64,000 bases of DNA from Caulobacterales bacterium (GCA_017303355.1 JAFLCU010000002.1:243501-307500); one strand, 5' to 3'. Positions 1-8,754 are shown, counted from the stretch's first letter. Translations and numbers: made by a program. Notes: generated from the sequence alone by a model not told the origin.

Positions 1-1445
1 AGCGGTAGGATGAGCTTCGCGCTGAAGCCGTGCGGCGCCAGGTTGGCGAGCGCCAGCTTGCCGCCGTGCGCTTCGGCGATGGCCTGCGCGATGGCAAGGC
101 CGAGGCCTGCGCCATTGGCGGCGCTGCGTGCGCTGTCGGCGCGGAAGAAGGGCGCGGAGAGCGCCGCGATCTGCTCCTCCGGCACGCCCATGCCCTGATC
201 GCGCACCTCAATCAGCGCGTGTGCATCGTCACGATAGACGCGCATGATTCCGCCGCCGCCGTACTTGGCCGCGTTCTCGGCGAGATTGCGCGCGGCGCGG
301 GCGATTTCGCTCGGGCGGCATTCGGCGAAGACGGGCGTGTCGGCTTCGGCGACGATATTGACGCCCATGTCCTGCAGTTCGCCGCACAGCGTGCGCGCGA
401 TTTCGGCGAGATCGACGCTGACGCGTTCTTCCTCGCTGGCCCCGGCGCGGGCGAGTGAAAGTGCTTGCTCGGTGAGCTGTTCCATCTCGGCGACGGAGGC
501 GAGCAGGCGTTGGCGTTCGCTTTCGTCTTCGATCAATTCCGCGCGCAGCCGGATCGCGGTGATCGGCGTGCGCAAATCGTGGCTGAGCGCCCAGAGCATC
601 TGCCGTTGGCGGCTGAGTTGGTGGCCCAGGCGCTCGGCCATGGCGTTGAACGCGGTCGAGGCGCGGCGCACGTCGTCGGGGCCGCTGACGGGGGCCGCGA
701 CATTGGTTTGGCCCGAACCCAGCGCGCGCGCGGCGGCGGCGAGATCGGCCAAGGGGCGCCCGATTTGACGCGAGACGAGTGCGGCGCCAATGCCGACGAC
801 GATGACGGAGACGATCGCGGCGGCGAGCACGCTGAGCGGCGCGGGGCGAGGGCCCGGCAAACGCGCGCGCGCGTTCAGCCATGAGCCTTGGCTGAGTTCG
901 ATCGAGAGCGTGACTTCGGTCGCCTGAATGCGCGGCTCATCGCCGGGCGGCGGTTCGATGCGCTGTACGAACACGCGACCCTCGTCTAGGCCGGGCGCCG
1001 CGCGCAGTAGGTCATCGGGCAGCGGGGCGTCGCGGTCGCGATCACGACCGTCGCGGCCGCGAAAGCGACGGGACGGAGCATCCACGAAGCGCGTGGCGGC
1101 GTGGACTTGCATGTTGGGGAGACGCTCGGCGATGCCGCGCGCGATGCGCGCGCCTGCGCCACCGCCTAGGCCCGCGCTCACATTGGGCGCGTCGCTCACG
1201 CTGTAGCGGATCGAATAATCGCGCACGGCCTCGATCAGCGCCCCGCGCTCGGTGGCCGGGATTTCGCGCAATCGTTCGGCGGTGAAGACGACGCGTTCGA
1301 TGACGCCGGTTTCCGCCGCGCGCCGCAGCGCCGCGCCGCGTTCGTTGGCGTAGATCGCGAAGGCGATGCCATATGAAAGCAGCACGGCGACGATAGTGAC
1401 GAGCACCATGCGGCCGGTCAGCGTATTGAGCGGATTGAATTTCAC
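1..1445 (-). CDS. Sensor histidine kinase (EnvZ/OmpR class), C-terminus cut by window edge
   Basis: Inner-membrane sensor kinase that should phosphorylate the response regulator encoded just upstream. About 481 residues are visible. A first membrane segment lies near residues 13-32, a periplasmic sensor region follows to about 200, and a second membrane segment spans about 202-223. Then come a HAMP linker, the dimerisation/phosphoacceptor motif SHDLRTP with His288, an N box around NLAENAAKY (387-395), and the G boxes DQGMG (415-419) and GAGLGLA (445-451). The start is a GTG overlapping the regulator's TGA (GTGA), which indicates translational coupling. The periplasmic region has an Arg/Asp-rich run near 128-138 typical of a disordered loop, so no ligand can be proposed. 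Only the last few residues are probably missing. The frame is open to the left edge of the window. Confidence 0.9.
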   Translation of the reverse strand, partial: MKFNPLNTLTGRMVLVTIVAVLLSYGIAFAIYANERGAALRRAAETGVIERVVFTAERLREIPATERGALIEAVRDYSIRYSVSDAPNVSAGLGGGAGARIARGIAERLPNMQVHAATRFVDAPSRRFRGRDGRDRDRDAPLPDDLLRAAPGLDEGRVFVQRIEPPPGDEPRIQATEVTLSIELSQGSWLNARARLPGPRPAPLSVLAAAIVSVIVVGIGAALVSRQIGRPLADLAAAARALGSGQTNVAAPVSGPDDVRRASTAFNAMAERLGHQLSRQRQMLWALSHDLRTPITAIRLRAELIEDESERQRLLASVAEMEQLTEQALSLARAGASEEERVSVDLAEIARTLCGELQDMGVNIVAEADTPVFAECRPSEIARAARNLAENAAKYGGGGIMRVYRDDAHALIEVRDQGMGVPEEQIAALSAPFFRADSARSAANGAGLGLAIAQAIAEAHGGKLALANLAPHGFSAKLILP

Positions 1446-2164
1446 GCCTTTTCGACCGGCGCTGTGAATACGTAGCCGCCACCCCACACGGTCTTGATCA
1501 GCTTGGGCGTGCGCGCGTCAGCTTCGATCTTGCGGCGCAAGCGCGAGACTTGCGTGTCGACCGCGCGATCGAACACGTCCGTGCCGCGATCGAACGCCAG
1601 ATCAAGTAGCTGATCGCGTGTCAGCACGATCTTAGGGCGCTGCAGGAATGTGAGCAGAAGCCGATACTCGCCGGTGGAGAGTTCGTGCGCGACGCCTTCG
1701 TCGTCGACCAGTTCGCGTTCAGCGAGCTTCAAAGTCCAGCGATCGAAGCGCAGCGCTTCGCCGGTCGGCGCTTCGACACTCGGCGGCAGCGCGTGCGTGC
1801 GGCGCAACACGGCGTCCATGCGCGCCATCAGTTCGCGCGGGTTGAACGGCTTCACGACGTAATCGTCGGCGCCGACCTCGAGGCCGATGATGCGGTCGAG
1901 ATCCTCGGCGCGCGCCGAAAGCAGGATCACCGGGATATGATTTGTCTCGCGGATGTGGCGGCAGAGCGAGAGGCCATCTTCGCCCGGCATCATGATATCG
2001 AGAATGACAAGGTCGATCCGGTTTTCCTTGATCGCCCGGCGCGCCGCCTCGGCGCTATCCACGGCGGTGGCGCGCCGACCGTTCTTTTTCAGGAACTGGG
2101 CCAGCGATTCGCGAATTTCGCGATGGTCGTCAACGACCAGGATATGGGGGTCCTCCGGGGTCAT
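1442..2164 (-). CDS. OmpR/PhoB-family response regulator
   Basis: Two-component transcription factor of 240 residues. The receiver domain (about 6-120) has the acidic pair DD at 12-13, the phosphoacceptor Asp56 in LVILDIMMP and the conserved Lys105 in VVKPF. A winged-helix DNA-binding domain (about 135-236) ends in the usual GGGYVF wing. It is the first gene of a minus-strand pair with the kinase, and the stop and the kinase GTG start overlap. The 175-base gap to the divergent EF-hand gene should hold its promoter. The regulon cannot be deduced. The neighbouring efflux and EF-hand genes are possible but unproven targets. Confidence 0.93.
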   Translation of the reverse strand: MTPEDPHILVVDDHREIRESLAQFLKKNGRRATAVDSAEAARRAIKENRIDLVILDIMMPGEDGLSLCRHIRETNHIPVILLSARAEDLDRIIGLEVGADDYVVKPFNPRELMARMDAVLRRTHALPPSVEAPTGEALRFDRWTLKLAERELVDDEGVAHELSTGEYRLLLTFLQRPKIVLTRDQLLDLAFDRGTDVFDRAVDTQVSRLRRKIEADARTPKLIKTVWGGGYVFTAPVEKA

Positions 2165-2339
2165 GGCGTTGATGTGCGCCCGGATTTGTCAAAAATCTAC
2201 CGAGCGCGGGCGCCGATCTTGTGCCAAATATTGGCGGGCGAGGGCCGAAGACACACTTAGCCAAGAATTCCAGCGCCGTCCGCCACACCGGCGCCCAGGT
2301 CGGGCGCGCAGATGCGGATCGATTTTAGGGGACCAATGC

Positions 2340-2834
2340 ATGAGTTTGAAAACCATGACCGCTCTGGCGTGCGCGGCGACGGCGTTGACCGCGTGCGCGA
2401 GCGGCGGGCGTACGGGCGGCGTCGACGAACCGATCCGGGCGCTGATGTCGGCGGATGTGATGATGTTCGTGAGCTTCGACGCGGACGGCGATCTGACGGC
2501 GACGACAGCGGAGATCGATGCGGGCTTGGGCCGTGAATTTACGCGCGCCGACGCAAATCATGACGGCTCGCTGCAGCCGATTGAGTTTCAGAATTGGTCG
2601 AATGCGGTGTTGGGCGGATCGCAGCTTGGCCCATACCGGCTCGATTTTGACCGCAACGTCGATAACGTGATCACACGCGAGGAGTTCGACGCCGAAATCC
2701 GCGCGCGTGTCGCCGATTATGACGCGGACGAAAACGGTTCGCTGACGCGTTCGGAATATATTCGCTTGATTGGCCAGGCGCGCCCGCCCCGCGTGCCGAA
2801 CGTTCAGATGACGCCGCGCGCGGGCGGAACCTAA
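2340..2834 (+). CDS. EF-hand domain lipoprotein
   Basis: Small predicted lipoprotein of 164 residues. A hydrophobic N-terminus ends in a lipobox LTAC, so Cys about 19 would be acylated and the protein anchored in the envelope. Four EF-hand-like 12-residue loops are visible, beginning DADGDLTA, DANHDGSL, DRNVDNVI and DADENGSL, consistent with calcium binding. The third lacks the usual Gly at position 6 and the first lacks one acidic position, so affinities may vary. The ATG was chosen because it directly precedes the signal peptide. A related six-loop EF-hand protein follows at 3171. The function is unknown; calcium-dependent envelope sensing or buffering is only a guess. Confidence 0.8.
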   Translation: MSLKTMTALACAATALTACASGGRTGGVDEPIRALMSADVMMFVSFDADGDLTATTAEIDAGLGREFTRADANHDGSLQPIEFQNWSNAVLGGSQLGPYRLDFDRNVDNVITREEFDAEIRARVADYDADENGSLTRSEYIRLIGQARPPRVPNVQMTPRAGGT

Positions 2835-3170
2835 CGAAGCGGTGGCCAAATCATGGCGATTGACACAGCTTGGCGCCAGTAGGGGGCGTTTTCGAAAAAC
2901 GACGGACAAACACCGCGTCTAACGTTGAAGCATCCAAGCCCGTTCGCCTCCCGCGACGGATTGGATCCGAAGATGCCGCGGCGACCCTCCCCCCAAGACG
3001 CGGCATTGATAAGATAACGGCCGGCGCAGCCCCCCAGCGCCGGCCGTTTTTTATTTCCGCCGCTGACAAACTTTGTCGCACGCGGGACCAACGTCGGAAA
3101 AAGCCGGCGGATATGAAGGCCCGGAGAGGGAAATGTGGGCCGCCCGACGGCGGCTGAAGGAGAAAGCCCC
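2835..3170. other. 336-base intergenic region with an intrinsic terminator, no gene seen
   Basis: No convincing coding sequence on either strand. It contains a strong intrinsic terminator (3016-3052) about 180 bases downstream of the preceding stop, so it holds either a long 3' untranslated region or an independent short transcript. A TTGACA hexamer lies at about 2860-2865, but no clear -10 hexamer follows at 17 bases. The last 110 bases should carry the promoter and the AAGGAG ribosome binding site of the next EF-hand gene. Confidence 0.5.
3016..3052 (+). terminator. Strong intrinsic terminator
   Basis: A perfect 12-bp inverted repeat (arms 3016-3027 and 3037-3048, AACGGCCGGCGC and its complement) with a 9-base loop, followed by an unbroken T run at 3047-3052. 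This is the best canonical Rho-independent terminator in the window. It would stop plus-strand transcription before the second EF-hand gene. Confidence 0.88.
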
Positions 3171-3800
3171 ATGCGTAAGATATTGCTCGCCGCTGCTGGT
3201 TTCGCCGCGTTGGCGGGCGTGGCTGGGTTGGCCGTGGCGCAGGAAGGCGCGCCGCAGCGTGCGCCACGCGGCGTATTCGCGCTCGACGCTAACAGCGACG
3301 GCACGTTGACGCGTCAAGAATTCGACGCCGGCCGTGCGGCCGAGTTCACGCGTCTCGACGCGGATCGCAACGGCCAGCTGTCGCGCGAGGAAATGCGCGC
3401 GGGCCGCGAGGAGCATCGCGGCGGCCGACGTGGCGGCGGTCATCGCGGCGCGCACATGCTCGAACGCGCCGACGCCAACAATGACGGCTCGATCACGCGC
3501 GACGAATTCCTGGCGCGGCCGACCGAGCACTTTCAACGGCTCGACGCTAACCATGACGGCGTGATCTCCGCCGCGGAACGCCCGCAACGGCCGGAGCGCG
3601 GTGAACGTGGCGAACGCGGTCCGCGTGGCGAGCGCGGCGATCGTCCGAACCGGGATGCGAATGGCGATGGCCAATTCTCGCAGGCCGAATTCACGGCGAT
3701 GGGCGCATCGATGTTCGATCGTCTCGATGCGAACGACGATGGCCGCATCACGCAAGCCGAAGCCCAGGCCGCGCGTCCGCAACATCGCGCTCGCGACTGA
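3171..3800 (+). CDS. Secreted EF-hand protein with six calcium loops
   Basis: Predicted secreted or periplasmic protein of 209 residues. A signal peptide (about residues 1-23, ending AVAQ) is followed by six EF-hand loops, e.g. DANSDGTLTRQE, DADRNGQLSREE and DANNDGSITRDE, the last two near the C-terminus. Between loops 4 and 5 lies a short Gly-Glu-Arg repeat (GERGERGPRGERGDR), collagen-like but only about 5 triplets long. The ATG at 3171 is preceded by AAGGAG at suitable spacing. It precedes the efflux adaptor gene by 105 bases with a hairpin between them, so co-transcription is uncertain. Calcium binding is expected from the loops; the physiological role is unknown. Confidence 0.85.
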   Translation: MRKILLAAAGFAALAGVAGLAVAQEGAPQRAPRGVFALDANSDGTLTRQEFDAGRAAEFTRLDADRNGQLSREEMRAGREEHRGGRRGGGHRGAHMLERADANNDGSITRDEFLARPTEHFQRLDANHDGVISAAERPQRPERGERGERGPRGERGDRPNRDANGDGQFSQAEFTAMGASMFDRLDANDDGRITQAEAQAARPQHRARD

Positions 3801-3809
3801 GCCGGCGGC

Positions 3810-3840
3810 GCGGCCGAGGGGAAGGCTCACCCTCGGCCGC
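3810..3840 (+). terminator. GC-rich hairpin, possible terminator or attenuator
   Basis: Perfect 11-bp arms (3810-3820 and 3830-3840, GCGGCCGAGGG and complement) with a 9-base loop, directly after the EF-hand gene. No T run follows, only a pyrimidine-rich GCTTCCTCG stretch, so termination may be partial. It would separate the EF-hand gene from the efflux operon. Confidence 0.55.
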
Positions 3841-3905
3841 GCTTCCTCGTGTTCCAATTGGGGAAGGGCCTTGCCGATCGCGCAGCGACCGCCAAGTGAG
3901 GAAAC

Positions 3906-5459
3906 ATGTTTGCCGCATTGAAGCAGAAAGCATCTGAGATTTGGTCCAAGCGTCCGGGCTTTTTGCGTGGGCGCGGGCTTTGGATCGCGGGCGGCGCGCT
4001 CGCGCTCGTGCTTGTCGGCTGGAGCGTGCTCGGCGGCGGCGAGGAAGAAGAACCTTATCGCACGGCGACGGTCGATCGCGGCTCGATCACGCGCGTCGTG
4101 AGCGCCACGGGCACGCTGCAGCCGCTGGTTTCGGCGAACGTGGGCTCGACGGTATCGGGCCCGGTGATCGAGGTGCTGGTGGATTTCAACAGCCAGGTGC
4201 GCGCCAATCAAGTTCTCGCGCGCTTGGACCCGACGCCATTCCAGCAACGCATCGTGCAAGCACAGGCGACGTTGGCGCAATCGCAGGCGCAGCTGGCGGT
4301 CGCGGAATCGGATTATCAACGCTACGTGCTGTTGCAGCAGCGCGGCTTTGCTTCTGAACAATTGATGGCGCAGCAACGCGCGGCGCGCGATACGGCGCGC
4401 GCGGCGGTGTCGCAAGCGCAAGCCAGCGTCGCCACGGCGCGCACCGATCTTGAGCGCAGCGTGATCCGCTCGCCGATCGATGGCGTGGTCGTTGACCGGC
4501 AGGTGAACGTCGGTCAGCCGGTGGCGTCGAGCCTGCAAGCGGCGACGCTTTTCGTGATCGCGCAGGATCTGTCGCGGCTGCAAGCCAACATCACCGTGGA
4601 TGAAGCCGACATTGGCGAGGTGAACGAAGGCCAGGCCGTGCGTTTCACCGTCGATGCGTTTCCGGATCGTGAGTTCGAGGGGCGTGTGAGCCAAGTCCGC
4701 CAGCAAGGCGTCGCTGAATCTGGTGTCGTGAGCTACACGGTGGTGGTTGAGGCGGACAATCCGGGACGCCAATTGCTGCCGGGCATGACCGCCAACGCCG
4801 ATATCGTGCTGGAACAGCGCGACGAGGTGTTGCGCGTGCCGAATACGGCGCTGCGTTTCGTGCCGGCTGATCCAGAACTCGTGGCGCAAGGCCGCGCGCT
4901 CGTCGGCGGCGGTGGGCAGGGCCGAAGCGGGGCGGGTGAAGCTCAAGCTCAGCCGCGTGGCGAAGGCGGGGCCGCGGCTGGCCAGGGCCAAGGTCGCGGG
5001 CGCGGCGTGGCGCAGATCGCGGAAACGCTGCAACTGAATGAACAACAACGCGCGGCCGCGCAAACCGCGTTCGAAAACGCGATGGCGTCGGCGCCGCGCG
5101 GGCAAGGCGGCGATCGTCGCGCGGCGATGCGGCGCATCCGCGAACAAGTGATCCGCGAGATCGAGCCGACGCTGAGCGCCGAACAGCGCACGCTGCTGGA
5201 GCAAATGCGCGCGGGCGGCGGCCCACGCCAAGAGGTGCGCCAGCAGGCGGTGGTTTGGGTGTTGCGCAACAACCGCCCGACGCCGGTACAGGTCGAGGTT
5301 GGCGTCGCCGACAATAGCTTTACGCTGGTGCATAGCGGGCTGAGCGAAGGCGACGAGGTCATCATCGGCGGCGGTCCGCAGAATGAGGACCGCCAACAGC
5401 AACGCGGCGGGCCTGGCGGCATGGCGCCTGGCGGCGGCGTGCGCATCCGGGGCGCGTGA
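3906..5459 (+). CDS. HlyD/MacA-family periplasmic adaptor of an efflux pump, with helical insert
   Basis: Membrane-fusion (adaptor) subunit linking an inner-membrane ABC pump to an outer-membrane channel; 517 residues. One N-terminal membrane anchor (about 25-43), split lipoyl domain (about 75-110 and 188-215), an alpha-helical hairpin rich in Gln/Ala (about 113-185), a beta-barrel (about 225-320) and a membrane-proximal domain (about 446-490). Between barrel and membrane-proximal domain lies an extra segment of about 120 residues (324-445): a Gly/Gln-rich linker followed by helices with LNEQQ (377-381) and LSAEQ (423-427), resembling the LTxxQ motifs of Spy/CpxP periplasmic proteins. MacA homologues are about 370-400 residues, so this insert explains the extra length. 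Its stop overlaps the ATPase gene start. Confidence 0.9.
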   Translation: MFAALKQKASEIWSKRPGFLRGRGLWIAGGALALVLVGWSVLGGGEEEEPYRTATVDRGSITRVVSATGTLQPLVSANVGSTVSGPVIEVLVDFNSQVRANQVLARLDPTPFQQRIVQAQATLAQSQAQLAVAESDYQRYVLLQQRGFASEQLMAQQRAARDTARAAVSQAQASVATARTDLERSVIRSPIDGVVVDRQVNVGQPVASSLQAATLFVIAQDLSRLQANITVDEADIGEVNEGQAVRFTVDAFPDREFEGRVSQVRQQGVAESGVVSYTVVVEADNPGRQLLPGMTANADIVLEQRDEVLRVPNTALRFVPADPELVAQGRALVGGGGQGRSGAGEAQAQPRGEGGAAAGQGQGRGRGVAQIAETLQLNEQQRAAAQTAFENAMASAPRGQGGDRRAAMRRIREQVIREIEPTLSAEQRTLLEQMRAGGGPRQEVRQQAVVWVLRNNRPTPVQVEVGVADNSFTLVHSGLSEGDEVIIGGGPQNEDRQQQRGGPGGMAPGGGVRIRGA

Positions 5460-6172
5460 TGGCGAGCCTTATCCAAGCGCGCGATCTCACCAAGCTTTAT
5501 CGCATGGGCGACGAGACGGTGCATGCGCTGGCGGGCGTGAATTTCGATATCGCGCGGGGCGAATATTGCGCCATCGTCGGGCCGTCTGGCTCCGGCAAGT
5601 CGACCTTGATGAACATCATCGGCGGGCTTGATACGCCGACCAGCGGCCGCATCGTCATCGCCGGCAACGATATCGGCGCGATGGCGGATGATGATCTGGC
5701 GGTGTTTCGCAACCAGACCATCGGCTTCGTGTTTCAGAGCTTCAATTTGCTGCCGCGCATGACGGCGCTGGAGAACGTCGAGCTGCCGATGATTTATGGC
5801 GGTATCGCGCCGAAGGAGCGGCGTGAGCGCGCGGCGGCGTTGCTGGAGCGCGTGGGCCTCGGCGCGCGCATGACGCACCGGCCGACGCAGCTTTCCGGCG
5901 GTCAGCAGCAGCGCGTGGCGATCGCGCGCGCGCTGGCGGGCAATCCCGCGCTGATCTTGGCCGACGAGCCGACGGGCGCGCTGGATACCAACACCGGCAA
6001 GGAAATCCTCGCGCTGTTCGGGCGGCTCAATCGCGAGGGCGCGACGGTTGTGCTGGTCACCCACGATCACGAGGTCGCGGCCGCGACCAAGCGCACGATC
6101 GAAATGCGCGACGGCCATATCGTGTCGGACCGCATCAATGGAGGAACACCGCGTCATGATGCGCACCTCTGA
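5459..6172 (+). CDS. ABC transporter ATP-binding protein (MacB/LolD type)
   Basis: Cytoplasmic ATPase of 237 residues powering the efflux or lipoprotein-type transporter formed with the permease that follows. Walker A GPSGSGKS (41-48), Q-loop around FQSFN (92-96), signature LSGGQ (145-149) and Walker B ILADE (166-170) are all intact, with a switch His in VTHDHE. The start ATG overlaps the adaptor's stop (TGATG). In classical MacB the ATPase and permease are one polypeptide; here they are separate genes overlapping by 17 bases. The adaptor, ATPase, permease and TolC-like genes form one four-gene operon. Confidence 0.93.
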   Translation: MASLIQARDLTKLYRMGDETVHALAGVNFDIARGEYCAIVGPSGSGKSTLMNIIGGLDTPTSGRIVIAGNDIGAMADDDLAVFRNQTIGFVFQSFNLLPRMTALENVELPMIYGGIAPKERRERAAALLERVGLGARMTHRPTQLSGGQQQRVAIARALAGNPALILADEPTGALDTNTGKEILALFGRLNREGATVVLVTHDHEVAAATKRTIEMRDGHIVSDRINGGTPRHDAHL

Positions 6173-7394
6173 TCTGATCGCGAGCGCCAGCCGCGCGCTG
6201 CGTTCGAACCCGTTGCGCTCGGCGCTGACGGCGCTGGGCGTGATCATCGGTGTGGCTTCGGTCGTGGCGATGGTGGCGCTGGGCGCCGGCGCGCAGGCGC
6301 AGGTGGAGCGCTCGATCGCGAGCCTGGGCTCGAATTTGCTTATCGTTGTGCCAGGCGCGCAGCGCAGCGGCGGCGGTGTGCGCGCGCAAGCCGGCGGCGG
6401 CATGGGCTGGGATACGCTGACCATGGATGACGCGGAGGCGATCGTGCAGCTTGAGGGCGTGGTCGCGGTGGCGCCCTCGCAGCGCGCGCGCACGCAAGTG
6501 ATCGCCAACGGGCTCAACTGGAATCCGCAAGTCGAGGGCGTGACGCCGGATTATCTCGTGGCGCGCGACTGGCGGATCGCGTCGGGGCGCATGTTCGATG
6601 AAACGGAAGAGCGGCAGGCGCGGCGTATCGTCGTGCTGGGCGCGACGGTGGCGAACGAATTGTTCCCGAACATCGAGCCCGTCGGCCAAACGGTGCGGAT
6701 GAATGGCGGTACGTTCGAGATTGTCGGCGTGCTGGAATCCAAGGGCCAATCGGGCTTCGGCATGGACCAGGACGATATCGTGCTGGCGCCGCTGACGACG
6801 GTGAAACGGCGCATCTCCGGTCGGCGCGGGCGCGCCGATACGGTGAGTCAAATTTCGGTGAAGGCCGAGAGCGAGGATGCGCTCGGCACGCTGCAGCAGG
6901 ACGTCGAGACGCTTTTGCGACAGCGCCACCGCACGCGTGAAGGCGAAGACGATTTCACGGTGCAGAACCTAAGCTCGATCACCGAGGCGGCGGCGCAGAC
7001 CACCCAGGTTTTCACCTATCTTCTTGGGGGAATTTCCGCGGTCTCGCTGCTCGTGGGCGGCATCGGCATCATGAACATCATGCTGGTGAGCGTAACTGAA
7101 CGCACGCGTGAGATCGGCTTGCGAAAAGCGCTTGGCGCCCGTCAAGGAGACATTCTGCGCCAGTTCGGGCTAGAAGCCGTGACGCTTTCAGTCGCGGGCG
7201 GGATCATTGGCCTCATTATCGGCGTCGCGGGCGCCTGGTTAATGACCTCTTTGTTTACCCTGCCGCTGGTAATTTCCGGCTGGCATGCTGGTTTGGCGAT
7301 CGGTTTCTCGGCGTTGGTCGGGGTCTTGTTTGGCGCCTATCCGGCTTGGCGGGCGGCGAAGCTCGATCCGATCGAAGCGCTGCGGCGGGAATGA
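6156..7394 (+). CDS. MacB-like ABC transporter permease (FtsX family)
   Basis: Inner-membrane permease of 412 residues. The first transmembrane helix (about 20-42) is followed by a large periplasmic core domain of the MacB type (about 50-270). Three C-terminal helices form the FtsX domain, which carries the conserved stretches GIGIMNIMLVSVTERTREIG and RKALGAR after the second helix. The chosen ATG follows a GGAGG at 6140-6144, and a second ATG sits one codon downstream. Family members export macrolides, peptides or other amphipathic substrates, or act on lipoproteins. The presence of an adaptor and a TolC-type channel in the same operon favours tripartite efflux. The substrate is not predictable from sequence. 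Confidence 0.92.
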   Translation: MMRTSDLIASASRALRSNPLRSALTALGVIIGVASVVAMVALGAGAQAQVERSIASLGSNLLIVVPGAQRSGGGVRAQAGGGMGWDTLTMDDAEAIVQLEGVVAVAPSQRARTQVIANGLNWNPQVEGVTPDYLVARDWRIASGRMFDETEERQARRIVVLGATVANELFPNIEPVGQTVRMNGGTFEIVGVLESKGQSGFGMDQDDIVLAPLTTVKRRISGRRGRADTVSQISVKAESEDALGTLQQDVETLLRQRHRTREGEDDFTVQNLSSITEAAAQTTQVFTYLLGGISAVSLLVGGIGIMNIMLVSVTERTREIGLRKALGARQGDILRQFGLEAVTLSVAGGIIGLIIGVAGAWLMTSLFTLPLVISGWHAGLAIGFSALVGVLFGAYPAWRAAKLDPIEALRRE

Positions 7395-7412
7395 AATGAG
7401 GAAGAAGTTCTC

Positions 7413-8717
7413 ATGCGAGTGCTGATAGTTTCCATGGCGGCGCTGGCCGCTTCCATCAGTCCGGCGGCGGCTGATACGCTGACCGAAGCGATGGTGTCGG
7501 CAGCGGAATCAAACCCGACGCTGGCGGCGCAGCGCCAGCGCCTCAGCGCCACGCGTGAAGCGCTGCCGCAAGCTTGGGCGGCCGCGTTGCCGCAGGTTTC
7601 CGTTTCCGGCTCGGCCACGGCGCGCGACAGCGATTCCGATAATCCGGCGCTGGAAAGCGATCGCGGGGAAACCTGGTCGAGTTCAGCCAACGTTTCGCAA
7701 TTGTTGTTTGGCTCAGGCCGCGTGCTGGCCTCCACACGCGCCGCGCGCGCGCAGATCGCAGGCGCTGTTGCTGACTACGAACTCGCCTCGCAGACGCTTC
7801 TGCTCGATGTGACGCGCGCGTACGCCGATGTGCGCCAAGCGCAGGCGGTGGTCGCCGCGCGCGAGACGACGGTGTCCAACCTCACGCGTTTGCTGGAGTA
7901 CGCGCAGGCGCAGTTTGACGCTGGCGTGGTGACGCGCACGGACGTGGCGCAATCGCAAGCGCGGCTGGCGCAGGCGCGCACGCAATTGGTGCAGGGGCAG
8001 GGCGCGCTGGCCGCGGCGGTGCAGGCTTATCAACGCTTGGTCGGGCGGCCGCCGTCTGGCCTAGTCGCGCCGTCGATGACGCCGGGCCTGCCGACGGATC
8101 TGCAATCGGCGCTGGATATTTCGGTTGATAATAGCCCAGTGCTGATCGGCGCGATGGCGGATACGCGGTTGGCCGACGCGAACGTTGATGTCGCCGCCGC
8201 GCAAGGCCGTATGAACGTCACGCTCGAAGCCGGCACGTCGATGGGCGCCGATTTCAACGACGACACCACCGAGAGCACGACCGATTCAGTCGGCGTGCGC
8301 GTTTCGGTGCCTCTGTTCCAGGGCGGCGCCATTCGCTCGCGCACGCGGGCGCAGCGCGCGTTGCGTTCAGCGTCGAACCTCGATCTCGCCGCAGCCCAAC
8401 GCAGCGTGCAGGAGGCCGTCACCAATGCGTGGACGGGCCTTGCTAGCGCGCGCGCCGCCGTCGATTCCGCGCGTGATCAGGTTGAAGCGGCGGAGCTCGC
8501 CTACGAAGGCGTGACGTTGGAGCAGGAAACCGGCTTGCGCTCGACGGTCGAGGTGCTCGACCAGGAAGCGGATTTGCTGACGGCGCGGATCGCGCTGGCG
8601 CAGGCGGAGCGTGATCTGGTGGTGGCCGAGCGTCAGATGCTGGCCGCGATTGGCACGCTCTCGATCCCGGAACAATCCGGCGGGCCGATCGAAGACGATC
8701 AATTGCGCGGCAGATAA
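7413..8717 (+). CDS. TolC-family outer-membrane efflux protein
   Basis: Outer-membrane channel of 434 residues completing the tripartite pump. Signal peptide (about 1-21, ending PAAAD), then two internally related OEP repeats of long Ala/Gln-rich helices and beta strands, e.g. YADVRQAQAVVAARE in the first half and WTGLASARAAVDSARDQVEAAE in the second. The length is normal for the family. It starts 18 bases after the permease with an AGGAAG ribosome binding site. A hairpin follows its stop codon immediately and should end the operon. Confidence 0.92.
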   Translation: MRVLIVSMAALAASISPAAADTLTEAMVSAAESNPTLAAQRQRLSATREALPQAWAAALPQVSVSGSATARDSDSDNPALESDRGETWSSSANVSQLLFGSGRVLASTRAARAQIAGAVADYELASQTLLLDVTRAYADVRQAQAVVAARETTVSNLTRLLEYAQAQFDAGVVTRTDVAQSQARLAQARTQLVQGQGALAAAVQAYQRLVGRPPSGLVAPSMTPGLPTDLQSALDISVDNSPVLIGAMADTRLADANVDVAAAQGRMNVTLEAGTSMGADFNDDTTESTTDSVGVRVSVPLFQGGAIRSRTRAQRALRSASNLDLAAAQRSVQEAVTNAWTGLASARAAVDSARDQVEAAELAYEGVTLEQETGLRSTVEVLDQEADLLTARIALAQAERDLVVAERQMLAAIGTLSIPEQSGGPIEDDQLRGR

Positions 8718-8723
8718 TAAAAA

Positions 8724-8754
8724 CGGCCTCGACGGGCGGGGAATGTCGAGGCCG
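8724..8754 (+). terminator. Hairpin ending the efflux operon
   Basis: Perfect 10-bp inverted repeat (8724-8733 and 8745-8754, CGGCCTCGAC and complement), starting seven bases after the TolC-like stop. The downstream side is only CTTTCA, so the T tract is poor on the plus strand. On the minus strand the same stem is followed by TTTTTATTA, making it a better terminator in that direction, although no minus-strand gene ends here. Confidence 0.65.

Noticed and set aside
229..882. Minus-strand 217-residue frame at the left edge
   Set aside because: Arg-rich shadow; the correct minus-strand frame of the sensor kinase runs through the same bases with all kinase boxes.
3051..5402. 783-residue open frame on the minus strand opposite the efflux adaptor
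   Set aside because: Arg/His/Ala-rich composition without domains, fully opposite a well-conserved HlyD gene; long antisense frames are common in high-GC DNA.
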